37,549 bases of DNA from an uncultured Bacteroidota bacterium (GTDB lineage: Bacteria; Bacteroidota; Bacteroidia; JABEUT01). A program made the position numbers and the translations under genes. This document shows, one piece after another, positions 7,214 through 15,887 of this stretch. Numbering within the stretch: the stretch's first letter is position 1; every line of letters starts with the position of its first letter. Under the pieces are notes generated by a model. It was not told where the DNA came from, searched no databases, and saw nothing but the letters and a program-made list of their open reading frames with translations. The stretch covers positions 1 to 37,549 of the forward strand of contig CAIWVW010000001.1 in the NCBI GenBank assembly GCA_903916255.1. Direction: 5' to 3'.

Positions 7214-8608
7214 ATGCAAACAAACTCCCTGAAATTAGTAGTATTGGCAATAGGCACTTCCCTCATTGCCGTATCGTGCAGCGGTCCAACGTATGTTCAA
7301 AGTTCCCCGCCACCACCTGTTTATACACAGGCTCCCCCTCCGCCTCCACCGGCTTATACGCCCCCGCCTCAGGATACGTACTATGACCGTGGCCAGTCAG
7401 CCCCGGCTCCTGCCCCTGTGCAGGATGAAGCTCCTGTTGTTACGTATCAATCTTTTTACAATGAATTAAGCCCTTACGGACAGTGGGTAAACACACCGGA
7501 ATATGGCAATGTATGGGTTCCTGCAGCCGGAGCGCAGTTTCAGCCTTATGGCAGTTGCGGCCACTGGGTACTTACCGATTATGGCTGGACCTGGGTTTCC
7601 GATTACAGCTGGGGTTGGGCACCATTCCATTACGGAAGATGGGAATTCGACGGACTAATGGGCTGGTATTGGATACCGGGCTATGAATGGTCTCCTGCCT
7701 GGGTAAACTGGAGAACTTGCAATGGATATTACGGATGGGCTCCGTTAGGCCCTGCTTATGTAAGTGGAGGATATGCTACTTATAGCTGCCCTCCGGAAAG
7801 GTATGTGTTTGTAAACGCTACCTATATTAATAGCCCGAATGTGTATAACTATTACGAACCGCGGAATCTGAACACTACCTACTATAGTCGTTCTTCAGTA
7901 GTTACCAATACCTATTATGACAGAAGCAGTAACAGTACTTACTATGCAGGCCCGCAAAGCAGCGAAGTGCAACGGTATACCGGAGCCCCTGTTCAGCCCG
8001 TGCATATGGTGTCGGCCACAAGCCCAGAAAGAGGAGGTGTTTCAGGTTCTGAAGTACGCATGTTCCGACCTACCGTCCAGCAACCAAGCAGCAATGCAAG
8101 CGAAAGGCCTGCACCACCAAAGGTTTATCAAAAAAGCGATATAACTCCGATAGCACAGCGCCCGGTACTTACACAGCCTAACCAACCTCGTGTTGCCCCA
8201 TTCAAACCTGAAAATATTCAGCGCCCTGCCACCCAGAACCCTCAGCAACAACAAAGGCAGCAGCCACCAGTTCAGGAACAACGGCCTGCTCCACAACAAC
8301 AGCAACCGGCCCCTCAACAACAAAGGCCTCCGGTTCAACAACAACCCGTTCAGGAACAACGACCGGCTCCGCAACAACAACAATCGGCTCCGCAACAACA
8401 AAGGCCTCCGGTTCAACAACAACCTGTTCAGGAACAACGGCCGGCCCCGCAACAACAGAGACAACAATCATATCAGCAACCTGCACAACAACAGCAGAAG
8501 CAACAAAGACAGTCTGCCCCGCCAAGACAACAACCTAAACAACAAAAGCAACAAAAACCGGCTAAGCAACAGAACCAATCTGCTCCTAACCAAAGAGACA
8601 AACAATAA
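7214..8608 (+). CDS. W-rich DUF6600-like lipoprotein with Gln/Pro repeat tail
   Basis: A 464-residue predicted lipoprotein: signal with lipobox LIAVSC (Cys22), then a Pro-rich linker (about 23-75). Residues 80-195 carry Trp/Tyr/Gly repeats (YGQWVNTPEYGNVWVP, YGWTWVSDYSWGWAPFHYGRW, GWYWIPGYEWSPAWVNWR, YYGWAPLGP), as in DUF6600 or YXWGXW-repeat proteins. From about 310 onward the sequence is almost only Gln, Pro, Arg, Ala and Val, including a 26-residue unit present about 2.3 times, and it ends in a Lys/Gln-rich segment. It is probably anchored to a membrane with the tail in the periplasm or outside, where a basic Gln/Pro tail could bind surface polymers; that is inference. It is closed by a strong terminator. 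Confidence 0.75.
   Translation: MQTNSLKLVVLAIGTSLIAVSCSGPTYVQSSPPPPVYTQAPPPPPPAYTPPPQDTYYDRGQSAPAPAPVQDEAPVVTYQSFYNELSPYGQWVNTPEYGNVWVPAAGAQFQPYGSCGHWVLTDYGWTWVSDYSWGWAPFHYGRWEFDGLMGWYWIPGYEWSPAWVNWRTCNGYYGWAPLGPAYVSGGYATYSCPPERYVFVNATYINSPNVYNYYEPRNLNTTYYSRSSVVTNTYYDRSSNSTYYAGPQSSEVQRYTGAPVQPVHMVSATSPERGGVSGSEVRMFRPTVQQPSSNASERPAPPKVYQKSDITPIAQRPVLTQPNQPRVAPFKPENIQRPATQNPQQQQRQQPPVQEQRPAPQQQQPAPQQQRPPVQQQPVQEQRPAPQQQQSAPQQQRPPVQQQPVQEQRPAPQQQRQQSYQQPAQQQQKQQRQSAPPRQQPKQQKQQKPAKQQNQSAPNQRDKQ
8273..8455 (+). repeat. In-frame 78-base tandem repeat inside the lipoprotein gene
   Basis: Units begin at 8273, 8351 and 8429 with CAGGAACAACG and encode QEQRPAPQQQQ-[P/S]-APQQQRPPVQQQPV (26 residues). 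The third unit is partial. The copies differ at only a few bases, which points to recent slippage or unequal exchange. Confidence 0.8.
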
Positions 8609-8630
8609 ACTTTTCTCTGCATAAATAAAG

Positions 8631-8657
8631 AAGCCACGTTAATAGCGTGGCTTTTTT
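8631..8657. terminator. Rho-independent terminator, probably bidirectional
   Basis: AAGCCACG (8631-8638) pairs with CGTGGCTT (8646-8653) around a seven-base loop, followed by a T-run on the plus strand and an A/T-rich flank on the other side. It sits between the convergent lipoprotein and ABC exporter genes. Confidence 0.8.
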
Positions 8658-8675
8658 ATTTAGGAAAGAATAGAA

Positions 8676-10502
8676 TTAGTTTAATTCGAATTGCAACTTG
8701 CTAAGGCTGCGGTACAGTCCATCCGGTATTTGCATAAGTTGTTCATGCGTACCGCTCTCTTTTATGACGCCCTTTTCAAGCACCAAAATTTTATCCGCCT
8801 TGCGGATGGTCGATAAACGGTGGGCTATAACAAAGGAGGTTCTGCCTTCCATTAATTTATCCAATGCTTCCTGAACCAACCGTTCCGATTCAGAATCAAG
8901 CGAACTGGTAGCTTCATCTAAAATAAGAATGGCAGGGTTCCTCAACACTGCGCGGGCAATGGCAATACGTTGTCTTTGTCCGCCGGAAAGAGAAATGCCC
9001 CTCTCCCCTACCAAAGTCTCATATTTTTGAGGAAAGCTCATGATAAAATCGTGGGCATTGGCTTTGCGCGCTGCTTCTTCAACTTCCTTTTCTGTAGCCT
9101 TATGTTTACCGTATAATATGTTTTCTTTTATGGTTCCTCCAAAAAGCAACACATCCTGCGGAACCAGCGCCATTTGGGAACGAAGAATGGAAAGGGGGTA
9201 ATCCTTAATATTTTTATCATCTATGGTAATACTGCCGCTTGTTGGGTCGTAAAAACGGAGCATTAATTGCGTCATAGTAGTTTTTCCGGCTCCGCTTGGG
9301 CCAACAATAGCAATAGTTTCGCCCTGTTTAATACTAAAAGATATACCATTTAATACATTAAAATCTTTACGGGACGGATAGTTAAAATGCACTTCAGAGA
9401 AAACAACATTTCCTTCAATTTTGAGATTGGCTGGAACAGCGTCTATCTCTTTGATGGCAATCTCTTCAAAGGGTTCTTCCAGAATATCCATAAGACGCTC
9501 GGTTGCACCTATGGCCTTTTGCAAGGTAGCATAAAGCTCGGCAATTCCGGCAAATGAAGCACCTAAAAATGCTGTATAAAGCACAAAGCCGAACATATTA
9601 CCGGAAGATAATTGTCCTTTTGCCATAAGTATAGAGGCACGCCAAATAACTGCAACAATAGAACCAAACATGCAAAAGATTATAAACGCAATGAATGCCG
9701 CCCTGGCTTTTCCACCAATTACAGCTTGTTTTACAACAGCTTCGGTGCTTTTTTTATGCCGTAAGGTCTCAAAAAACTCGTTGGCAAATGCTTTAACGGT
9801 AGCAATAGCCTGCATGGTTTCTTCCACTATGGTATTTGATTCGGCCACCTTATCCTGCGTTTGCTTCGAGAGCTTTCGTATATAACGGCCAAAAAATACT
9901 GCACTTATAGCAACCACGGGAACAATGGAAAGCATAATAAGCATCAACTTAAACGATATAAGCGCAAGCAGGGTTACTCCGCCCACTATCATAAATATCT
10001 GCCTGAAAAATTCTGCAATAGTTGTTGTAAATAAATCCTGAAGCATGGTAACATCAGATGTTATGCGGCTGGTAAGTTCACCAATTCTGCGTTGAGAAAA
10101 GAAATCCATGTGAAGCCTTACCAAACGGGAATAGGTGGCTTGCCGTATTGAAGCAAGCGTATTTTCAGTTACATAAACGAAAATAGTAACCCTGAAATAA
10201 GAAAATATAGATTGCAAAAAGAATAAGCCGAAAAGTATATACGCATCTTCATTTATAGCGTCGAAATATTTATGCCCTCCTGCATCCACAAGTTTACCAA
10301 GCATCCATGGAAAAGCCAGTGTGGTTAGGCTGGTAAGCACAAGAAAAATAAAACCGATAAAATACCTTGCCCTGTAAGGCCTGAAAAACTTCCAAACCCG
10401 TGCCGCCCTTTTAAACGATTCCTTCGTTATGCGTTTGCTTTTCTTATCTGTATCTGTTGCTTTGCCCGAAAGGTCCTCAGGGGCATCTTGCCCTCTTGCC
10501 AT
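8676..10502 (-). CDS. ABC exporter, fused membrane and ATPase domains (MsbA/BmrA type)
   Basis: A 608-residue half-transporter expected to work as a homodimer in the inner membrane, exporting lipid or drug-like substrates with ATP. After a charged N-terminus, six membrane helices occupy roughly residues 45-320. The ATPase follows: Walker A GPSGAGKTT (401-409), Q-loop VPQD (447-450), signature LSGGQRQR (505-512), Walker B ILILDE (525-530) with catalytic Glu530, D-loop SSLD and switch His561 (IAHRLST). All motifs are intact. The best family match is the MsbA-like, ABCB-type group; substrate cannot be told from sequence, and Bacteroidota carry several such paralogues. It is a single gene with its own promoter and a shared terminator. 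Confidence 0.9.
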   Translation of the reverse strand: MARGQDAPEDLSGKATDTDKKSKRITKESFKRAARVWKFFRPYRARYFIGFIFLVLTSLTTLAFPWMLGKLVDAGGHKYFDAINEDAYILFGLFFLQSIFSYFRVTIFVYVTENTLASIRQATYSRLVRLHMDFFSQRRIGELTSRITSDVTMLQDLFTTTIAEFFRQIFMIVGGVTLLALISFKLMLIMLSIVPVVAISAVFFGRYIRKLSKQTQDKVAESNTIVEETMQAIATVKAFANEFFETLRHKKSTEAVVKQAVIGGKARAAFIAFIIFCMFGSIVAVIWRASILMAKGQLSSGNMFGFVLYTAFLGASFAGIAELYATLQKAIGATERLMDILEEPFEEIAIKEIDAVPANLKIEGNVVFSEVHFNYPSRKDFNVLNGISFSIKQGETIAIVGPSGAGKTTMTQLMLRFYDPTSGSITIDDKNIKDYPLSILRSQMALVPQDVLLFGGTIKENILYGKHKATEKEVEEAARKANAHDFIMSFPQKYETLVGERGISLSGGQRQRIAIARAVLRNPAILILDEATSSLDSESERLVQEALDKLMEGRTSFVIAHRLSTIRKADKILVLEKGVIKESGTHEQLMQIPDGLYRSLSKLQFELN

Positions 10503-10524
10503 GTTATTTTATAAAAAAGAGTCG

Positions 10525-10532
10525 CAAAGGTA
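10525..10532 (-). promoter_or_regulatory. -7 box TACCTTTG of the ABC exporter gene
   Basis: An exact TAnnTTTG match on the minus strand, 22 bases before the ATG at 10502. Confidence 0.5.
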
Positions 10533-10556
10533 TGATTAAAGAAGCAATGCAATGTA

Positions 10557-10649
10557 AGTTGAAAGTGAAAAGTGAAAAGTTGAAAGTGAAAAATCAATAT
10601 TTTGTACTCAAATTAAATAGAAGGAATTTGGCACCTACTTTCAACTTTT
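10557..10649. repeat. AAAGT-type repeats ending in a long inverted repeat
   Basis: Bases 10557-10592 are a run of GAAAGT/AAAAGT units. AAAAGTTGAAAGT (10575-10587) is the exact reverse complement of ACTTTCAACTTTT (10637-10649), 49 bases apart. The element lies between the exporter and rpmH promoters and resembles the repeat at 27694-27840. Confidence 0.6.
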
Positions 10650-10650
10650 A

Positions 10651-10681
10651 ATTGTTTGTATTGAAAAAGATAATATCTTTG
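10651..10681 (+). promoter_or_regulatory. Promoter of rpmH
   Basis: ATTG (10651-10654), a 19-base spacer and TATCTTTG (10674-10681), an exact -7 match. The leader to the ATG at 10701 is under 20 bases. Confidence 0.55.
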
Positions 10682-10700
10682 CGCCTCCATTTAAAGAATC

Positions 10701-10859
10701 ATGAAGAGAACGTACCAGCCCTCGACCCGTAAAAGACGCAATAAACACGGTTTCCGTGAAAGAATGTCAACTGCAAATGGCAGAAGAGTACTTTCAGCCA
10801 GGAGAAGGAGAGGACGCAAGAAACTGACCGTTTCTGATGAAAAGTTACACAAGAGATAG
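10701..10859 (+). CDS. rpmH: 50S ribosomal protein L34
   Basis: A 52-residue, highly basic protein beginning [20 protein letters not shown] and continuing [28 protein letters not shown], the complete and highly conserved L34 sequence of the large ribosomal subunit. In many bacteria rpmH sits beside rnpA, yidD and yidC near the origin. Here none of these follow: the next gene downstream is a T9SS protein, and the yidD-like gene 8 kb away is a different, exported form. The promoter lies directly upstream. Confidence 0.97.
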   Translation: MKRTYQPSTRKRRNKHGFRERMSTANGRRVLSARRRRGRKKLTVSDEKLHKR

Positions 10860-10919
10860 TACTCCGCTTACTGTTAATAAATACTGTTTTACATCAGGTA
10901 ACTCCACTTTAGGGAGTGT

Positions 10920-10927
10920 TACTTTTG
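10920..10927 (+). promoter_or_regulatory. -7 box TACTTTTG of the CHU_C/PorP pair
   Basis: An exact TAnnTTTG match, 16 bases before the ATG at 10944. Confidence 0.5.
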
Positions 10928-10943
10928 CTACCATCAATCCCTG

Positions 10944-12044
10944 ATGGCAAGCATGGTTTTCCCTTACAAGCAACTGATTATACTTCTTTCTACCCTGCTG
11001 CCATTTTGCGGAAAAGCATCCATTACCTCCTATTCTTATAATAAGGCCCCACAACTCGTTGCATCTGCGGGAAACAGTAATAAAGTTTGCCATCCCGGCG
11101 ACAGCATCGTATTAGGAAATGCACCTACAGCTCAGGGCGGGGTATCCCCTTACACCTATTACTGGACACCCTCTGCCAATATGAATGATAACCGCCTTGC
11201 CAACCCTAAGGCAGCTATTTTTAATTCTTCTGTTAAATTTCGTTTGCTTGTAATAGATAATGTGGGAGACAGCGCTACCGATTCGGTTACCATCTATATA
11301 GACTCTATTTTTTACGCCAGCGCCGGAGGAAGGCAAAGCCTTTGCGGAGGAAAATCGGTTAAATTGGGTGGAAACTTGAATTTAAAATCATTTCAATACC
11401 AATGGCTTCCGGTTGATTCCATGAGTTGTACCAACTGCCCAAATCCTACAGCTACTCCGCTATTTGAAACCACCTATACCATGATTATTACCGACCAAGT
11501 ATTTGGCTGTTCAGATACCTCTGAAGTTACTATTACTCCATACGGAGCAACTGTAACAACCGTTTCGCCGGTATACCTTACCCAAGGCCAGAATACTAAC
11601 CTGCAAGCCAGCGGAGCCGATACCTATCAATGGTTTCCGACAGGAGCCATGTTCAATTCTAACACACCCACACCGGAGGTAGAACCTACACAAACCTATA
11701 CCTATTATGTAGCCGGATACGATGGCAATGGCTGTGCGGGCTTCGATTCGGTTGTTGTTCTCGTTAAATCCGATTCAGACCTAGTGTTCTATAACACTTT
11801 TACCCCAAACGGAGATGGAATTAATGATACTTGGTACATTGGCAATATTTTCATGTATCCTAACAACGACCTCTATGTATATAACAGGTATGGGAAATTG
11901 GTCTATTTTTCGCATCAATATCAAAACCAATGGGATGGCAAAGGTATGGACGCAATATTGCCAGCCGCCACTTATTACTATGTTTTGAATACCGGCACAG
12001 GGCGAACATATCACGGAGCTGTAACTATACTCAGGGTAGAATGA
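10944..12044 (+). CDS. T9SS-exported Ig/PKD-like protein with gliding-motility C-terminal domain
   Basis: A 366-residue secreted protein. It has a signal peptide (hydrophobic LIILLSTLLPFCGKA), at least two Ig/PKD-like beta domains with the motif VCHPGDSIVLGN...GGVSPYTYYWTPSA and SLCGGKSVKLGG...YQWLP, a Cys-x2-Cys near residue 157 (CTNCPN), then the type B T9SS sorting domain (CHU_C, TIGR04131): FYNTFTPNGDGINDTWYIG, LYVYNRYGKLVYF, WDGKGMDAILPAATYYYVL. Such proteins are exported through the type IX system and attached or released at the surface. Starts at 10944 and 10953 are both possible. The stop overlaps the start of the porP/sprF-like gene (ATGA), the classical pairing of a type B cargo with its dedicated PorP/SprF partner. 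Confidence 0.88.
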   Translation: MASMVFPYKQLIILLSTLLPFCGKASITSYSYNKAPQLVASAGNSNKVCHPGDSIVLGNAPTAQGGVSPYTYYWTPSANMNDNRLANPKAAIFNSSVKFRLLVIDNVGDSATDSVTIYIDSIFYASAGGRQSLCGGKSVKLGGNLNLKSFQYQWLPVDSMSCTNCPNPTATPLFETTYTMIITDQVFGCSDTSEVTITPYGATVTTVSPVYLTQGQNTNLQASGADTYQWFPTGAMFNSNTPTPEVEPTQTYTYYVAGYDGNGCAGFDSVVVLVKSDSDLVFYNTFTPNGDGINDTWYIGNIFMYPNNDLYVYNRYGKLVYFSHQYQNQWDGKGMDAILPAATYYYVLNTGTGRTYHGAVTILRVE

Positions 12045-13039
12045 GAAACAAAAGAAATATCCTTCTTGTTTTACTATTGTTTTCCGGAACCTGTTCCGAT
12101 GCGCAGCAATTACCGTTTTTCACCCAGTTTGTATCCAACGAACTACTTTTTAATCCCGCAATAGCCGGCACAAAAAGAACATACGACATCCGCATAAATT
12201 ACCGCGACCAGTGGGTAGGCTTTGCCGATGCTCCTACAACAGAAGCTCTCAGTTTGAATTATTCCATCAAAAACAAAATGGGAATTGGAGCATACATATA
12301 TCAGGATGCAACAGGCTTTACCAAACGGACAAATTACAGCCTTGATTATGCATTTCAAATCCATTTTAAAGACATTACTTTTTCCTTCGGACTGGCAGGC
12401 TCTATGGTAAATTATTCGGTTGATGAAAGTAAAATTACCACCAACCAAACCCTGGACCCTGCTATAGACAGGCTTGCCAGCCCCAACGTATGGGCGCCCG
12501 ATGCCAGTGCAGGAGCCTATTTATATAACGACAAATGGAGATTCGGGTTAAGTGCTTTGAATATGCTTACCTCTACCGAAAATTTCTATAAAGAGTATGG
12601 CTTTCCATACGATACTTCTCATGCAGGAGCTTTGCAGCTATTTACCCATTTGTATGCCTATCTGGGTTATATATATGGAGCCGATGAAAATATTACCTGG
12701 CAAAACAGCCTTCTTGTAAATTATACCGGCGGCGCCCCTATCGATTTGGCTTATGACCTAAGATGTTACATTGAGCACAGGTTTATTGCAGGGCTTTCCA
12801 TTCGCCTGAATGACGCATTAGCCATGGAAGTGGGCATTATATCGCACAACAGCCTGCAGGTTTGTTATTCGTATGATTATGTTATTACCCAACTTACTCA
12901 TTACACTTCTGGCTCGCAGGAAATATCACTCATTTACAGTTTCGATAAACTGGGCGGAACAGGTAAAAATGCTTCAGATGGCGGACGTGCAACCGACAAT
13001 AATTCATTCAAGAAAAGGAGATATGGGTATATGTTTTGA
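12041..13039 (+). CDS. PorP/SprF family T9SS outer-membrane protein
   Basis: A 332-residue outer-membrane barrel of the PorP/SprF family (TIGR03519). It begins with a signal peptide (MRNKRNILLVLLLFSGTCSDAQ) and the diagnostic LPFFTQFVSNELLFNPAIAGTKRTYDIRINYRDQWVGF, followed by NYSIKNKMGIGAYIYQDATG and regular barrel strands to the C-terminus. In Flavobacterium johnsoniae SprF is needed for secretion of the linked SprB adhesin, and similar pairs are widespread in Bacteroidota. The start at 12041 overlaps the upstream stop by four bases and gives the signal peptide; the frame is open 37 codons further, but those lie inside the partner gene. A specific role in exporting the upstream protein is strongly suggested by coupling. 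Confidence 0.9.
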   Translation: MRNKRNILLVLLLFSGTCSDAQQLPFFTQFVSNELLFNPAIAGTKRTYDIRINYRDQWVGFADAPTTEALSLNYSIKNKMGIGAYIYQDATGFTKRTNYSLDYAFQIHFKDITFSFGLAGSMVNYSVDESKITTNQTLDPAIDRLASPNVWAPDASAGAYLYNDKWRFGLSALNMLTSTENFYKEYGFPYDTSHAGALQLFTHLYAYLGYIYGADENITWQNSLLVNYTGGAPIDLAYDLRCYIEHRFIAGLSIRLNDALAMEVGIISHNSLQVCYSYDYVITQLTHYTSGSQEISLIYSFDKLGGTGKNASDGGRATDNNSFKKRRYGYMF

Positions 13040-13121
13040 GTAATGTGATTAACAAAACGTCTTTGTTAATAGCCCTGTTCATATCCATTTTTCGGGCAAC
13101 ATATCTCACCTGAAAATTTCG

Positions 13122-13129
13122 TAACTTTG
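13122..13129 (+). promoter_or_regulatory. -7 box TAACTTTG of trxA
   Basis: An exact TAnnTTTG match, 21 bases before the ATG at 13151. It overlaps the TTG at 13127 that would otherwise extend the frame, which excludes that start. Confidence 0.6.
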
Positions 13130-13150
13130 CAAACTATTAAATTTAACTAT

Positions 13151-13468
13151 ATGGCAATTGAAATAACCGACGCTAACTTTAAAGACTTAGTGCTCAATTC
13201 AGATAAACCGGTAATGCTCGATTTTTGGGCGGAATGGTGCGGACCCTGCCGCATGGTAGGTCCGTTTGTAGAAGAACTTTCGAAAGAATATGATGGAAAA
13301 GCCGTTGTAGGCAAAGTGGATGTGGATAATAATCCTGCCGTGTCTATGGAGTTTGGCATCCGCAATATTCCAACCATCCTTTTCTTTAAAGACGGAAAGA
13401 TTGTCGACAAGCAAGTTGGCGCTGTGCCAAAATCTGTGCTCGAAGGCAAATTAAAAGGACAGTTATAA
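13151..13468 (+). CDS. trxA: Thioredoxin
   Basis: A 105-residue cytoplasmic thioredoxin, the usual length. It has the redox motif WCGPC at 29-33 within VMLDFWAEWCGPCRMVGPFVEEL, the buried Asp of the DFWA strand, and the cis-proline loop GIRNIPTILFF. It reduces protein disulfides using electrons from thioredoxin reductase. The gene has its own promoter. The DUF58 gene follows after 57 bases that include a perfect dyad. Confidence 0.95.
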   Translation: MAIEITDANFKDLVLNSDKPVMLDFWAEWCGPCRMVGPFVEELSKEYDGKAVVGKVDVDNNPAVSMEFGIRNIPTILFFKDGKIVDKQVGAVPKSVLEGKLKGQL

Positions 13469-13476
13469 CCTTAATT

Positions 13477-13507
13477 AGTAATTAGCAATTAGTAATTGCT
13501 AATTACT
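13477..13507. repeat. 31-base near-perfect palindrome between trxA and the DUF58 gene
   Basis: AGTAATTAGCAATTA (13477-13491), a single G, then its exact reverse complement TAATTGCTAATTACT (13493-13507). It is embedded in more AATTA-type sequence. It lacks a GC-rich stem and a T-run, so it is a poor terminator. Confidence 0.7.
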
Positions 13508-13525
13508 GATTATTAATTAAAATGA

Positions 13526-14446
13526 ATGCCTGTTCAGCTAAAACCCGAAGAATTAAAAGAGCTTTCTCATCTCGAGTTACTGGCTAAACAGGTGGTGGAA
13601 GGCTTTATTACAGGCCTTCACAAAAGCCCGTTTCATGGTTTTTCGGTGGAATTTGCAGAACACCGCATCTATAATCCCGGAGAATCAACCCGGCATATAG
13701 ATTGGAAGCTCTATGGCAAAACTGAAAAGCTTTTTGTAAAAAGATATGAAGAAGAAACCAATTTGCGTTGCCAGATTGTTATCGATGATTCTTCTTCCAT
13801 GTATTTTCCTGAGACCGGATTAAATAAAATTACTTTCTCTATTCAATGCGCCGCCGCACTTATTGAACTGCTGAAAAGACAACGCGATGCAGTTGGATTG
13901 ACAGTATTCTCAGACACAGTAGAGGTTCATACGCCTGCCAAATCCACATCTGTTCATCAAAAACTGCTATATGCTGAACTGGAAAAACTGCTGGTAAAAT
14001 ACAAACAGGAAAATAGCAAGAAAACATCTACGGTAGAAGCATTGCACCATGTAGCGGAAAACATACACAAACGTTCGTTGGTTATATTATTCAGCGATAT
14101 GTTTGATTCAAGGATAGGAAATGAAAATGAAATCTTCTCTGCCTTGCAGCATTTGCGCCACAATATGCACGAGGTGATTTTATTCCATGTTACCGATAAA
14201 GATAAGGAAGAAGAATTTCAATTTGACAACCGCCCCTATCGCTTTATTGATATGGAAAGCGGAGAAGAAGTGAAGGTTCACCCCTCGGAAGTGCGCGATT
14301 CGTATATTTCATCCATGAATGAATACCGCAAAGAGCTTTTATTAAAATGCCGCCAATATCGCATCGAGTTTGTTGAAGCCGATATCAAAAATGGTTTCCG
14401 GCAGGTGTTGATGCCTTATTTGGTCAAGCGCGTGCGGATGAAATAA
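13526..14446 (+). CDS. DUF58 domain protein
   Basis: A 306-residue cytoplasmic protein of the DUF58 family (PF01882), a vWA-like fold. Residues 36-75 show the family hallmark FHGFSVEFAEHRIYNPGESTRHIDWKLYGKTEKLFVKRYEEE. A MIDAS-like IDDSSSM motif follows near residue 90, and FSDMFDS later. DUF58 proteins usually act next to a MoxR AAA-ATPase and vWA partners in chaperone-like complexes. Here no moxR is adjacent: trxA is upstream and an unrelated membrane gene ends two bases away on the other strand. The moxR partner, if any, must lie elsewhere. Confidence 0.85.
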   Translation: MPVQLKPEELKELSHLELLAKQVVEGFITGLHKSPFHGFSVEFAEHRIYNPGESTRHIDWKLYGKTEKLFVKRYEEETNLRCQIVIDDSSSMYFPETGLNKITFSIQCAAALIELLKRQRDAVGLTVFSDTVEVHTPAKSTSVHQKLLYAELEKLLVKYKQENSKKTSTVEALHHVAENIHKRSLVILFSDMFDSRIGNENEIFSALQHLRHNMHEVILFHVTDKDKEEEFQFDNRPYRFIDMESGEEVKVHPSEVRDSYISSMNEYRKELLLKCRQYRIEFVEADIKNGFRQVLMPYLVKRVRMK

Positions 14447-14448
14447 TT

Positions 14449-15867
14449 TTACTTGCCGGCAATACTATCGCAACAGATTTTATTCAATCCATAAAACTGT
14501 GCAAACTGCTCATTAATCCAATGGTTGCAACCGGGTTGAATATCCAATACAAATAAACTGGCAGGTTTGTTTTGCAATGAATGCATACTGATTTGAGTTT
14601 GGCCTTGCTTTTTGGCTGCATCAATCAATGCATAACGGCTATTCATCTCTCTATCGAAGCCGGTTATTTTCCCCGATGCAAAATCCATAAGAATAGTTCC
14701 GGAATTCCCCGAAAACAAAAGCGAGATGGCCAATACTATTGTTAGTCCTGTTTTTAAACGAGGATTTAAAGCAACACTTGCTTTTTCAGCCAAATTATTT
14801 CGGGAATAAACAGAATGAATAAACGCCAACCAAACAAGAACAAAAAAGAAACAAGCTGTATTCAACGTGCGGTGTTGCCCGAGTATAGCGGTACTCCAGT
14901 AGGCGGGGAAAATGCAGAAAAATAAAACACCCCACAAAAAGCAGAAGAAAATTAAAGGATTCATTTGTCCGAGTTTGCGGAAAAAGTCAGATTCTTTTGT
15001 CAATATCAAACTAACGGGAGCAAATAAAATAGTCCCAATCCACAAAGGCGCATAGGAAATCCAGGAGAAGAAGAACCGTGGCATTTGTAAAGCCGTCATA
15101 AGTAATGAATGTAATAGATTATGGTTGTCCGGAAAAAAGCTTTCCCTGCCGTGATTGCCCGGTGCAAAAAACATAATACCCGAAAACAACATACATAGCA
15201 GCAGCAAAGGGAACCAAACAGATTTGAAACGCTCTTGCTTTTTTAAACTTATCCAAACACTAAAATGCACAAACATAAACAGCGACATTTGAACCTCATT
15301 AAAGCCAATACTTATGAAAAGCAGAATTACTGATATAACAAAATGAAATAACCTATTTATAATAAAATTACCTTGCAGGTAGCGGATTACCATACCTGTA
15401 TAAAACATTGCTATACAGCATCCTAAAATATATGTCATAGCCCCCGGATGCCAATAAATACCTTCCGGCAAGGATGGCAAAAGGCTGAGAATAAAAACAG
15501 AAAGCATAATACTGAAAGCTAATCTACCACTCCCGTAAAGGACTTTGCCTAAAGAAGATGCTATAATAAAAAACAAAGAAACAGGAATAAGCAGGAGTAA
15601 TAAAAGGGCCGCTAAACGATATCCTGTAAATGAAAAATTCAGAATCGGATTTACCATCACCATAAAGTTGGCCGAGAAACGCCCATTCCAATGCAAGTAA
15701 AGCTCTTTTTGGGTTTGCCAAAATGGTGAGGAAGGAATATATGTATAGTCATCGGCAATGGGATGAGCATAGAAACACAGAACAGCAAACGGGATTAATA
15801 ACAAGCTGAAAAGCCTAATTAATAAATGAACTTTGCCAATAGCGCCTGTTTTTTGAAATACTTGCAT
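14449..15867 (-). CDS. Polytopic membrane protein, DUF6056-like
   Basis: A 472-residue integral membrane protein with about eleven hydrophobic helices and a short soluble C-terminus. The start region HPIADDYTYIPS, with an aspartate pair after the first membrane helix, followed by LHWNGRFSANFMV, resembles the first periplasmic loop of GT-C type glycosyltransferases and of DUF6056 proteins, where Asp residues in this loop are catalytic. The motif GIYWHPGAMTYILG also fits. A lipid-linked sugar transferase is a plausible but unproven role. It is convergent with the DUF58 gene, with two bases between the stops, and is followed upstream by a 700-base gene-poor stretch. Confidence 0.6.
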   Translation of the reverse strand: MQVFQKTGAIGKVHLLIRLFSLLLIPFAVLCFYAHPIADDYTYIPSSPFWQTQKELYLHWNGRFSANFMVMVNPILNFSFTGYRLAALLLLLLIPVSLFFIIASSLGKVLYGSGRLAFSIMLSVFILSLLPSLPEGIYWHPGAMTYILGCCIAMFYTGMVIRYLQGNFIINRLFHFVISVILLFISIGFNEVQMSLFMFVHFSVWISLKKQERFKSVWFPLLLLCMLFSGIMFFAPGNHGRESFFPDNHNLLHSLLMTALQMPRFFFSWISYAPLWIGTILFAPVSLILTKESDFFRKLGQMNPLIFFCFLWGVLFFCIFPAYWSTAILGQHRTLNTACFFFVLVWLAFIHSVYSRNNLAEKASVALNPRLKTGLTIVLAISLLFSGNSGTILMDFASGKITGFDREMNSRYALIDAAKKQGQTQISMHSLQNKPASLFVLDIQPGCNHWINEQFAQFYGLNKICCDSIAGK

Positions 15868-15887
15868 TTGGTAAAACTACACTAAAC

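Noticed and set aside
8042-8525. Long open frames on the minus strand through the Gln/Pro repeat region
   Set aside because: They are the shadow of CAA/CCG-rich codons, are made of Leu/Arg or Val/Ala runs, and oppose a well-supported lipoprotein.
10845-11093. 82-codon minus-strand frame opposite the T9SS protein start
   Set aside because: It opposes the signal peptide and first domain of a well-supported gene and lacks any recognisable motif.
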